A stretch of 64,000 nucleotides of DNA. Origin: Gibbula magus (Eukaryota > Mollusca > Gastropoda > Trochida > Trochidae). The stretch is from positions 6,618,035 through 6,682,034 of the forward strand of contig OW388298.1 in assembly GCA_936450465.1 (NCBI GenBank), in the 5' to 3' direction. Shown piece by piece: positions 1-10,599 of this stretch. Within the stretch, counting starts at the first letter, position 1. Each line of letters starts with the position of its first letter. Below the pieces are notes generated by a model, which had not been told where the DNA came from, ran no database searches, and worked only from the letters and a program-made list of their open reading frames with translations. The position numbers and the translations under genes are program-made.

Positions 1-325
1 GCACAGGACCACGTGTCGCCACTTTCATATAAATAGGAGGAGAAAATGTATATCAGAAGTATACTAGAACATTATTACCCTTGTCTAACTTACATCATAA
101 GTCTCTTAATTAAACTCTTAGTTTAACCAGCGCTTATTCTTGCTGAACTTCACTGTTAACGGTCATCTGAGCAACACACAGAACCACGTATCACCTCAGT
201 CAGTAGTCATGTGTTTTATTATCATTTTCAAACAAGTTTTTAACGATATATAAAGTTATAACCACCATAACTTTGTTTTTACCAGGGCTCCGTTCCATAT
301 CAGTGAGCGCTTAAATTGCTCATTG

Positions 326-473
326 ATCGCTCAATGTAGCGCTCAAGTAGCGCTCAAGTATCGCTCAAGTAGCGCTCAAGTAGCGCTCAAGTAGCGCTCT
401 TTCTCTCTTGAACGACGCAGTGCAAATCCCTCGAAGTTTGCTCGCCTTGCTATGTAGCGCTACATTGAGCGAT
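326..473. repeat. 11-bp minisatellite bounded by a perfect 18-bp inverted repeat
   Basis: The unit AGCGCTCAAGT is repeated about six times between 338 and 398, with one copy altered to TCGCTCAAGT. The 18-mer at 326-343 (ATCGCTCAATGTAGCGCT) is the exact reverse complement of 456-473, so the minisatellite and about 55 bp of following sequence sit in the loop of a potential hairpin. The AGCGCT core is itself palindromic. This could be a local foldback or the remains of a small transposon. No coding capacity is evident. Confidence 0.75.
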
Positions 474-638
474 TACTTTGAAACCTCTCTTGAACACGGC
501 CCAGGACATGCCTTTTGATCAGAGGCGGTATTTATCAAACAACTTAAGTCTGTAACTGAACCTCTATGTTGTCAAGCAGCCCCTGTAATTACCACTTGCG
601 CCACCGAGCATTCATGCCAGAAGGTGTACATTTTGTTG

Positions 639-693
639 CAATCTAGTTAAAACTAGCTTTAATGCTGTAGGTCCCCTAAGTTTAACTAGATTG
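639..693. repeat. Small 13-bp inverted repeat
   Basis: CAATCTAGTTAAA at 639-651 is exactly complementary to TTTAACTAGATTG at 681-693, separated by 29 bp. It may be the tip of an old MITE or a chance palindrome in AT-rich DNA. Confidence 0.5.
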
Positions 694-1297
694 ATTAGTG
701 TCATGTCTGTACTTTGTTTGTATACATATAATATTAAAATTATAGTGGATGTTTATATCGCGCACTCCTCCATGTATTATTTATCCACTTTAGGTTCAAA
801 TTTATGGTCTAGTTTCTGTAAGGAACGTCTGGTGAGTCTATCAGGAGTGTATTGAAAATATCTCATTGAGCGGAAAACTTTAATAAGTTCCAGCTTTATT
901 TTGGTCTAATTCATATAACTAAATTTTCAAAGTTTTGGATGCTCAAATGCTATTTTAAAACTTTGTTTGCATTATACTGTATGTTGTACCATCCCATGCA
1001 TGACTATAAAACACCAATATCTCCCAGGGAGTAATCAATTCACTGAAGCGGAACCGTCCACAACTAATGGTCGCATAAGCTACACAGTTATATATGCAAT
1101 AATGACAGATGGTTGTTTATTTCTCGTTCATGAATATTCCAAAGTTAGTAAAATGTGAGGTTTACATGTAAACATCGCTCGGACAGCTATTCTGATGTTC
1201 AATCAATAACGACGTCGCTGAAACAAAAACGCGATACACTCAGGGGCAAAAGAAATTATACCAACAAGAATGGAAGATATTATACTCATCGAGTGCT

Positions 1298-1636
1298 GAA
1301 CACGACTGAGGTGAGGTGAGGTGCGGTGAGTTGTGGTTTAACGCCGCTTTCAAGATTATTTCACTTATATCGCGGCTGCTAATATTACGGCAGGGAGAAA
1401 GCCCGCATTACCATGTGGTTATGCATTGCGGTAAAACCTGCGAGAATCGGCTGGAACTAGCGAACCATGGGTGGTACTGCACTGAAATTCAGTGTAGCAA
1501 TGTACCCAAACCTTACTGCGTGTAGAACAGTTCTCTACTGCAGACAAAGTTGCCATGCCCCTGGTGGGATTCGAACCCCGGACCTCTTGATCCGAAGCCG
1601 AACGCGCTGCGCTATCCCGCCCCCGAACACAACTGA
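1298..1636 (-). mobile_element. tRNA-derived SINE, copy 1, with target-site duplication
   Basis: A non-autonomous retroposon in minus orientation. The tRNA-like head lies at the right end: the plus strand shows GGATTCGAACC at 1567-1577, the complement of a Pol III B box, followed by tRNA-like sequence ending in GCTATCCCGCC. The body includes GTTTAACGCCGCTTTCAA and nearby TATATCGCGGC, and the 3' end is a CTCAC-type simple repeat (1310-1325 on plus). Flanking 12-mers at 1298-1309 and 1625-1636 differ at one position (GAACACGACTGA versus GAACACAACTGA), a CpG-to-CpA change, and are read as the target-site duplication. Compared with the copy at 55434-55746, seven bases (AACCACT) are missing in the A-box region, which probably kills Pol III promotion. 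Frames of about 60-70 codons through it are not genes. Confidence 0.85.
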
Positions 1637-3192
1637 AACATAGTCACACCAAGTCTGTTCAAAGCCAACCAAACTTAATTTTTAATGTATACTGGACAAG
1701 GATACATGTAAATTCTGAAATTATAAACACTGATCCAATATCTCATAGACGCACTGATAGAATATTAATCATAACACTTAAAACTTTCTGACTTATTTTT
1801 CCCAGTATATTAACATTATCAGTTCATAGTTCTGAATAAAAATACACGACTTTTAAAATTCGTCGTTTCGAATCTCTTTAACCAGGCGAGTTAGGAGATT
1901 GAACCTGGGAATACAAACCAGACAGAGGGAGAGTGACGTCAATAGTTTCGTATTTGGCAAATACGAAGCTCAAAACTATTTTGTACATTTAGTTTCGTAC
2001 AATAACTACAGCTTTCTGGTTTGTTCGATGACGTCATCGATTTAAAGTCCAAGAAGGTACGTTATGCCGACAACATATTGTACTTGCTTAAATATCAAAC
2101 ATAACGTCAATAAAGGCCCCTTGCAAAAAGCAATTTCATCAACCTATGTTTATATGCAATATTCAGTAACATAAACTCGATGTATGAAACTGAGTTCATC
2201 TCTTCACGATGTGTATCCTCTTCAGAGACATTCAAAATCTACTTAAAGGGATGGTTCTGTCGCCACAAAAATAGCCCGATAGAACCCTCCTTTTAAGGCG
2301 TCATTTTGTGTTTGGTTCTGTTGATAATAAGAACAGCCTTTAAAAAGGCAAGCTTGGGGGCAACTGAGTAAGTCTAGTGAATGGACCATGAGGTGATGAT
2401 TTGTGGTGATATATATCGGTATTGTATTAGGCCTACAGTACAGGAACATGTTTACGTTATTGAACATGCCCTCTGTTCATTGGTCATTGTAATTGTAAAG
2501 ATACAAAGACAACGTATGTCTTTGCCTGAAAGTTGTTTAGAAAATTCCAACTATAATATAGCGTCGAAAATCGACTGATTATAACTTAGCAAGCAATAAG
2601 GTATTGTTTCTTTTCTCCATCGGTGTATGTTCACGTGAAGATGTGACACATGTTATGTTTACCAGTTAGGTGATACGTTCAGATATCTTATACATTCACT
2701 CCCCTCCTTCCCTTCCCTTCCCGCCATTGAAAATTCCTGCACCAGTCAGTTTTCCGCTTTTGGTCTTATATAAACTAAAATGTAGTCTATGGAATTTATA
2801 ATTACTGTACCTTCATCCTTATGAGTATATATATTTTCAATACTCCAGTTCCAGTCTGATTCAGTTTATCTAGGCTTGCTGAATAAGGATCTAGACTGTA
2901 TTAAAGGCGCTAATTGTTTCACAGTCCGGGCCTCATATTATATCATGGACTAGTTCGTGGTGTCGCTTGGAAGCATTGCTCAAAAGGTGATCTACAAAAC
3001 GCAGCCATGTTGGAGTGCCTGGGGAAACAGCTGAGATTTGACCTACTTAGAGACAATCTGGGTCAGGGTGACCTGATAATGTATCAAAGCCTACATATAG
3101 AATACAGGATGTAGCGACCTCAGCAAGTGGATGAAGTGTCATATAAACACTGCTTTCCTTACATTGTCAACCATCTCGCTCACCATGTCTCC
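1637..3192. other. Noncoding flank without recognised genes
   Basis: I see no supported gene. Two TGACGTCA palindromes occur (1934-1941 and 2029-2036). A short hairpin, TTCGTATTTGGCAAATACGAA, is centred near 1960. A pyrimidine-rich tract lies at 2699-2722. Open frames of 65-74 codons overlap on opposite strands near 2240-2580 and show no domain. Confidence 0.5.
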
Positions 3193-3310
3193 TAGTCTTA
3201 CACACTGACTCTGAAAATAGTATTTATTCTGAAAATGTCACCATTTTATTGGATATTGAAAAGTAGACTGTAAGAAATGGAATTTTCAGAGCTCCTTTTC
3301 AATATTTTTT
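3193..3310 (+). mobile_element. Truncated MITE-like repeat, relative of 60743-60912
   Basis: The run TAGTCTTACACACTGACTCT followed by GAAAATAGTATTTATTCTG matches the left terminus of the element at 60743, and the internal segments GAAAATGTCACCATTT and CTCCTTTTCAATA match its other arm. The right terminal inverted repeat is missing, so this is a truncated copy. With no coding capacity it is a MITE by structure only. Confidence 0.55.
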
Positions 3311-3380
3311 TCAATATGTTGTTCAAATATAAACAGTGATTTTCAGGGTCTGCTTGTTAGACGGCATTTTTCCTGTCAAA

Positions 3381-3569
3381 ATGTGATGTTTGTATGCTCT
3401 ATGCGTCATGTGATGTTTGTATGCTCTATGCGTCATGTGATGTTTGTATGCTCTATGCGTCATGTGATGTTTGTATGCTCTATGCGTCATGTGATGTTTG
3501 TATGCTCTATGCGTCATGTGATGTTTGTATGCTCTATGCGTCATGTGATGTTTGTATGCTCTATGCGTC
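3381..3569. repeat. Perfect 27-bp minisatellite, seven copies
   Basis: A 27-bp unit beginning ATGTGATGTTTGTATGC and ending CTCTATGCGTC is repeated seven times with no visible mismatch, so the expansion is recent. Because 27 is a multiple of 3, several frames stay open on both strands and give repetitive nonapeptides (for example MFVCSMRHV on plus and MTHRAYKHH on minus). That openness is an arithmetic effect and not evidence of a gene. Confidence 0.95.
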
Positions 3570-4128
3570 ATGGCTTGACCCTTGACCAGAGACAGCGAGG
3601 AAACCGACGGTGGGGTTTAAACTTATATTTTCACTGTGACCAGTGACTGACATAATAAACTCAAAGGTTAAAGTTCAAGAGTTTGGCATCATTAAACAAT
3701 GGTCTTACGTAACGATTAGAACTTGTGACGTCACACTGTTACTTTGGTGACGGGAATTCCTAGCGACCGCTCAACATGTAAACGACCCTGTTGTGGCGTA
3801 ATTACTTGCATATTGTCATTATAATGAATAGAATATATGTCAATTCTTGACAAATATAAACTTTCTACCTCACTCGATGAGATAAACCTGGTATCAGTCA
3901 CAGGGGCGGATACATCTATTTACGCTTTACGCACCCCTGTTTTCACTATGATTCCAATGGTCATTTACTATGGAACGTGGAACTCTCTTTCAGCCAGTGT
4001 ATGAGGACCAGCCAATTTTTTATCAATTTGAAAGAAAAATTCAAGTGTCTACCAGCCCCGACCAAAGGTTCCGGCCTGATGGACAGGACTTTGTTCAAAC
4101 ACCGTTTTAATAAAAACATAGAAGGTCG
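3570..4128. other. Noncoding flank next to the satellite
   Basis: No gene is seen. It contains a TGACGTCA at 3726-3733 and a copy of a short dispersed repeat at 3861-3897, listed separately. The last about 60 bp before the satellite are not repetitive. An open frame of 66 codons running into the array start is treated as chance. Confidence 0.5.
3861..3897 (+). repeat. Short dispersed repeat, copy 1
   Basis: The motif CTTTCTACCTCACTCGATGA followed by GATAAACCTGGTATCAG recurs in diverged form at 54123-54158. Reverse-complement and direct copies flank the DNA transposon candidate at 58463-58494 and 59547-59576. It is probably part of an old dispersed transposable element. Confidence 0.5.
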
Positions 4129-4195
4129 GTCTAGTATCAATATATATAGAATATCTGTTCAGTCTAGTTCTAGTTGAAGGAAGCAATTCTAGTGT

Positions 4196-6900
4196 TAATA
4201 CACATAGAGTATCTGTTCAGTCTAGTTCTAGTTGATGGAAGCGATTCTAGTGTTAATACATATAGAGCATCTGTTCAGTCTAGTTCTAGTTGATGGAAGT
4301 GATTCTAGTGTTAATACATATAGAGCATCTGTTCAGTCTAGTTCTAGTTGATGAAAGCGATTCTAGTGTTAATACATATAGAGTATCTGTTCAGTCTAGT
4401 TCTAGTTGATGGACGTGATTCTAGTGTTAATACATATAGAGTATATGTTCAGTCTAGTTCTAGTTGATGGAAGCGATTCTAGTGTTAATACATATAGAGC
4501 ATCTGTTCAGTCCAGTTCTAGTTGATGGAAGCGATTCTAGTGTTAATATAAAAAGAGTATCTGTTCAGTCTAGTTCTAGTTGATGGAAGTGATTCTAGTG
4601 TTAATACATATAGAGTATCTGTTCAGTCTAGTTCTAGTTGATGGAAGCGATTCTAGTGTTAATACATATAGATTATCTGTTCAGTCTAGTTCTAGTTGAT
4701 GGAAGCGATTCTAGTATTAATACATATAGAGTATCTGTTCAGTTTAGTTCTAGTTGAAGGAAGTGATTCTAGTGTTAATACATATAGAGCATCTGTTCAG
4801 TCTAGTTCTAGTTGATGGAAGCGATTCTAGTGTTAATATATATAGAGTATCTGTTCAGTCTAGTTCTAGTTGATGGAAGCGATTCTAGTGTTAATACATA
4901 TAGAGTATCTGTTCAGTCTAGTTCTAGTTGATGGAAGTGATTCTAGTGTTAATACATATAGAGTATCTGTTCAGTGTAGTTCTAGTTGAAGGAATCAATT
5001 CTAGTGTTAATACACATAGAGTATCTGTTCAGTCTAGTTCTAGTTGATGGAAGCGATTCTAGTGTTAATACATATAGAGCATCTGTTCAGTCTAGTTCTA
5101 GTTGATGGAAGTGATTCTAGTGTTAATACATATAGAGCATCTGTTCAGTCTAGTTCTAGTTGATGAAAGCGATTCTAGTGTTAATACATATAGAGTATCT
5201 GTTCAGTCTAGTTCTAGTTGATGGACGTGATTCTAGTGTTAATACATATAGAGTATATGTTCAGTCTAGTTCTAGTTGATGGAAGCAATTCTAGTGTTAA
5301 TACACATAGAGTATCTGTTCAGTCTAGTTCTAGTTGATGGAAGCGATTCTAGTGTTAATACATATAGAGCATCTGTTCAGTCTAGTTCTAGTTGATGGAA
5401 GTGATTCTAGTGTTAATACATATAGAGTATCTGTTCAGTGTAGTTCTAGTTGATGAAAGCGATTCTAGTGTTAATACATATAGAGTATCTGTTCAGTCTA
5501 GTTCTAGTTGATGGACGTGATTCTAGTGTTAATACATATAGAGTATATGTTCAGTCTAGTTCTAGTTGATGGAAGCGATTCTAGTGTTAATACATATAGA
5601 GCATCTGTTCAGTCCAGTTCTAGTTGATGGAAGCGATTCTAGTGTTAATACATATAGAGCATCTGTTCAGTCTAGTTCTAGTTGATGGAAGTGATTCTAG
5701 TGTTAATACATATAGAGCATCTGTTCAGTCTAGTTCTAGTTGATGAAAGCGATTCTAGTGTTAATACATATAGAGTATCTGTTCAGTCTAGTTCTAGTTG
5801 ATGGACGTGATTCTAGTGTTAATACATATAGAGTATATGTTCAGTCTAGTTCTAGTTGATGGAAGCGATTCTAGTGTTAATACATATAGAGCATCTGTTC
5901 AGTCCAGTTCTAGTTGATGGAAGCGATTCTAGTGTTAATATAAAAAGAGTATCTGTTCAGTCTAGTTCTAGTTGATGGAAGTGATTCTAGTGTTAATACA
6001 TATAGAGTATCTGTTCAGTCTAGTTCTAGTTGATGGAAGCGATTCTAGTGTTAATACATATAGATTATCTGTTCAGTCTAGTTCTAGTTGATGGAAGCGA
6101 TTCTAGTATTAATACATATAGAGTATCTGTTCAGTTTAGTTCTAGTTGAAGGAAGTGATTCTAGTGTTAATACATATAGAGCATCTGTTCAGTCTAGTTC
6201 TAGTTGATGGAAGCGATTCTAGTGTTAATATATATAGAGTATCTGTTCAGTCTAGTTCTAGTTGATGGAAGCGATTCTAGTGTTAATACATATAGAGTAT
6301 CTGTTCAGTCTAGTTCTAGTTGATGGAAGTGATTCTAGTGTTAATACATATAGAGTATCTGTTCAGTGTAGTTCTAGTTGAAGGAATCAATTCTAGTGTT
6401 AATACACATAGAGTATCTGTTCAGTCTAGTTCTAGTTGATGGAAGCGATTCTAGTGTTAATACATATAGAGCATCTGTTCAGTCTAGTTCTAGTTGATGG
6501 AAGTGATTCTAGTGTTAATACATATAGAGCATCTGTTCAGTCTAGTTCTAGTTGATGAAAGCGATTCTAGTGTTAATACATATAGAGTATCTGTTCAGTC
6601 TAGTTCTAGTTGATGGACGTGATTCTAGTGTTAATACATATAGAGTATATGTTCAGTCTAGTTCTAGTTGATGGAAGCAATTCTAGTGTTAATACACATA
6701 GAGTATCTGTTCAGTCTAGTTCTAGTTGATGGAAGCGATTCTAGTGTTAATACATATAGAGCATCTGTTCAGTCTAGTTCTAGTTGATGGAAGTGATTCT
6801 AGTGTTAATACATATAGAGTATCTGTTCAGTGTAGTTCTAGTTGATGAAAGCGATTCTAGTGTTAATACATATAGAGTATCTGTTCAGTCTAGTTCTAGT
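4196..6900. repeat. Higher-order repeat: 24-mer of 1,392 bp, about two copies
   Basis: Rare marker variants recur exactly 1,392 bp (24 x 58) apart: AGTCCAG at 4511 and 5903, GATTATCTG at 4671 and 6063, and GGAATCAATT at 4991 and 6383. A nested five-monomer step (290 bp) separates another AGTCCAG at 5613 from 5903. This is typical of block duplication by unequal exchange. Confidence 0.85.
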
Positions 6901-9900
6901 TGATGGAAGCGATTCTAGTGTTAATACATATAGAGCATCTGTTCAGTCTAGTTCTAGTTGATGGAAGTGATTCTAGTGTTAATACATATAGAGTATCTGT
7001 TCAGTGTAGTTCTAGTTGATGAAAGCGATTCTAGTGTTAATACATATAGAGTATCTGTTCAGTCTAGTTCTAGTTGATGGAAGCGATTCTAGTGTTAATA
7101 CATATAGAGCATCTGTTCAGTCTAGTTCTAGTTGATGGAAGTGATTCTAGTGTTAATACATATAGAGTATCTGTTCAGTCTAGTTCTAGTTGATGGAAGT
7201 GATTCTAGTGTTAATACATATAGAGTATCTGTTCAGTCTAGTTCTAGTTGATGGAAGCGATTCTAGTGTTAATACATATAGAGCATCTGTTCAGTCTAGT
7301 TCTAGTTGATGGAAGTGATTCTAGTGTTAATACATATAGAGTATCTGTTCAGTGTAGTTCTAGTTGATGAAAGCGATTCTAGTGTTAATACATATAGAGT
7401 ATCTGTTCAGTCTAGTTCTAGTTGATGGAAGCGATTCTAGTGTTAATACATATAGAGCATCTGTTCAGTCTAGTTCTAGTTGATGGAAGTGATTCTAGTG
7501 TTAATACATATAGAGCATCTGTTCAGTCTAGTTCTAGTTGATGAAAGCGATTCTAGTGTTAATACATATAGAGTATCTGTTCAGTCTAGTTCTAGTTGAT
7601 GGACGTGATTCTAGTGTTAATACATATAGAGTATATGTTCAGTCTAGTTCTAGTTGATGGAAGCGATTCTAGTGTTAATACATATAGAGCATCTGTTCAG
7701 TCCAGTTCTAGTTGATGGAAGTGATTCTAGTGTTAATACATAGAGTATCTTTTCAGTCTAGTTCTAGTTGATGGAAGCGATTCTAGTGTTAATATATAAA
7801 GAGTATGTGTTCAGTCTAGTTCTAGTTGATGGAAGTGATTCTAGTGTTAATACATATAGAGTATCTGTTCAGTCTAGTTCTAGTTGATGGAAGCGATTCT
7901 AGTGTTAATACATATAGATTATCTGTTCAGTATAGTTCTAGTTGATGGAAGCGATTCTAGTATTAATACATATAGAGTATCTGTTCAGTTTAGTTCTAGT
8001 TGAAGGAAGTGATTCTAGTGTTAATACATATAGAGCATCTGTTCAGTCTAGTTCTAGTTGATGGAAGTGATTCTAGTGTTAATATATTTAGAGCATCTGT
8101 TCAGTCTAGTTCTAGTTAATGGAAGCGATTCTAGTGTTAATACATATAGAGCATCTGTTCAGTCTAGTTCTAGTTGATGGAAGCGATTCTAGTGTATATA
8201 CATATAGAGTATTTGTTCAGTCTAGTTCTAGTTGATGGAAGCGATTCTAGTGTTAATACATATAGAGTATCTGTTCAGTCTAGTTCTAGTTGATGGAAGC
8301 GATTCTAGTGTTAATACATATAGAGTATCTGTTCAGTGTAGTTCTTGTTGATGGAAGCGATTCTAGTGTTAATACATATAGAGCATCTGTTCAGTCTAGT
8401 TCTAGTTGATGGAAGCGATTCTAGTGTTAATACATATAGAGCATCTGTTCAGTCTAGTTCTAGTTGATGGAAGCGATTCTAGTGTTAATATATATAGAGT
8501 ATCTGTTCTGTCTAGTTCTAGTTGATGGAAGCGATTCTAGTGTTAATATATATAGAGTATCTGATCTGTCTAGTTCTAGTTGATGGAAGCGATTCTAGTG
8601 TTAATACATATAGAGTATCTGTTCAGTCTAGTTCTAGTTGATGGAAGCGATTCTAGTGTTAATACATATAGAGCATCTGTTCAGTCTAGTTCTAGTTGAT
8701 GGAAGCGATTCTAGTGTTAATACATATAGAGTATCTGTTCAGTGAAGTTCTAGTTGATGGAAGCGATTCTAGTGTTAATACATATAGAGCATCTGTTCAG
8801 TCTAGTTCTAGTTGATGGAAGCGATTCAGGTGTTAATGCATATAGAGTATCTGTTCTTTCTAGTTCTAGTTGATGGAAGCGATTCTAGTGTTAATATATT
8901 TAGAGCATCTGTTCAGTCTAGTTCTAGTTGATGGAAGCGATTCTAGTGTTAATACATATAGAGCATCTGTTCAGTCTAGTTCTAGTTGATGGAAGCGATT
9001 CTAGTGTTAATACATATAGAGTATCTATTCAGTGTAGTTCTAGTTGATGGAAGCGATTCTAGTGTTAATACATATAGATTATCTGTTCACCTAGTTCTAG
9101 TTGATGGAAGTGATTCTAGTGTTAATACATATAGAGCATCTGTTCAGTCTAGTTCTAGTTGATGGAAGCGATTCTAGTGTTAATACATATAGAGTATCTG
9201 TTCAGTGAAGTTCTAGTTGATGGAAGCGATTCTAGTGTTAATACATATAGAGCATCTGTTCAGTCTAGTTCTAGTTGATGGAAGCGATTCTAGTGTTAAT
9301 ACATATAGAGTATCTGTTCAGTGAAGTTCTAGTTGATGGAAGCGATTCTAGTGTTAATACATATAGAGTATGTGTTCAGTCTAGTTCTAGTTGATGGAAG
9401 CGATTCTAGTGTTAATACATATAGAGTATCTGTTCTTTCTAGTTCTAGTTGATGGAAGCGATTCTAGTGTTAATACATATAGAGTATCTGTTCAGTCTAG
9501 TTCTAGTTGATGGAAGCGATTCTAGTGTTAATACATATAGAGTATCTGTTCAGTCTAGTTCTAGTTGATGGAAGCGATTCTATGTTAATACATATAGAGT
9601 ATCTGTTCAGTCTAGTTCTAGATGATGGAAGCGATTCTAGTGTTAATACATATAGAGCATCTGTTCAGTCTAGTTCTAGTTGATGGAAGTGATTCTAGTG
9701 TTAATACATATAGAGTATCTGTTCAGTCTAGTTCTAGTTGATGGAAGTGATTCTAGTGTTAATACATATAGAGTATCTGTTCTGTCTAGTTCTAGTTGAT
9801 GGAAGCGATTCTAGTGTTAATATATATAGAGTATCTGTTCTGTCTAGTTCTAGTTGATGGAAGCGATTCTAGTGTTAATACATATAGAGCATCTGTTCGG

Positions 9901-10599
9901 TCTAGTTCTAGTTGATGGAAGCGATTCTAGTGTTATTACATATAGAGCATCTGTTCACCTAGTTCTAGTTGATGGAAGTGATTCTAGTGTTAATATATAT
10001 AGAGTATCTGTTCAGTGTAGTTCTAGTTGATGGAAGTGATTCTAGTGTTAATACATATAGAGCATCTGTTCAGTCTAGTTCTAGTTGATGGAAGTGATTC
10101 TAGTGTTAATACATATAGAGTATATGTTCAGTCTAGTTCTAGTTGATGGAAGCGGTTCTACTGTTAATACATAGAGTATCTGTTCAGTTTAGTTCTAGTT
10201 GATGGAAGTGATTCTAGTGTTAATACATATAGAGTATCTGTTCAGTCTAGTTCTAGTTGATGGAAGCGATTCTAGTGTTAATACATATAGAGCATCTGTT
10301 CAGTCTAGTTCTAGTTGATGGAAGTGATTCTAGTGTTAATATATATAGAGCATCTGTTCAGTCTAGTTCTAGTTGATGGAAGCGATTCTAGTGTTAATAC
10401 ATATAGAGTATCTGTTCAGTCTAGTTCTAGTTGATGGAAGCGATTCTAGTGTTAATACATATAGAGTATCTGTTCAGTCTAGTTCTAGTTGATGGAAGTG
10501 ATTCTAGTGTTAATACATATAGAGTATCTGTTCAGTCTAGTTCTAGTTGATGGAAGCGATTCTAGTGTTAATATATTTAGAGCATCTGTTCAGTCTAGT

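Larger units (their letters stand above)
1..1297. other. AT-rich noncoding left flank
   Basis: I see no gene here. The longest open frames are about 60 codons and have no recognisable motif. The stretch holds an 11-bp minisatellite with a flanking inverted repeat (326-473) and a small 13-bp inverted repeat (639-693), both listed separately. The rest reads as ordinary AT-rich intergenic DNA. Confidence 0.6.

Noticed and set aside
1567..1624. Functional tRNA gene
   Set aside because: The B box and tRNA-like sequence are joined to a SINE body and flanked by a target duplication; the A-box region is deleted. The same applies to 55686-55745 apart from the deletion.
3323..3646. Three overlapping repetitive-peptide frames
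   Set aside because: They are produced by the 27-bp minisatellite, whose length keeps frames open on both strands.
8273..8330. CENP-B box in the satellite monomer
   Set aside because: TGGAAGCG resembles the middle of the CENP-B box (TGGAARCG), but the essential TTCG and CGGG positions are mostly not matched, so it does not meet the consensus.
8273..8330. Hammerhead ribozyme in the 58-bp satellite
   Set aside because: GTTGATGGAA looks vaguely similar but lacks the CTGATGA box, a stem II and a following GAAA.
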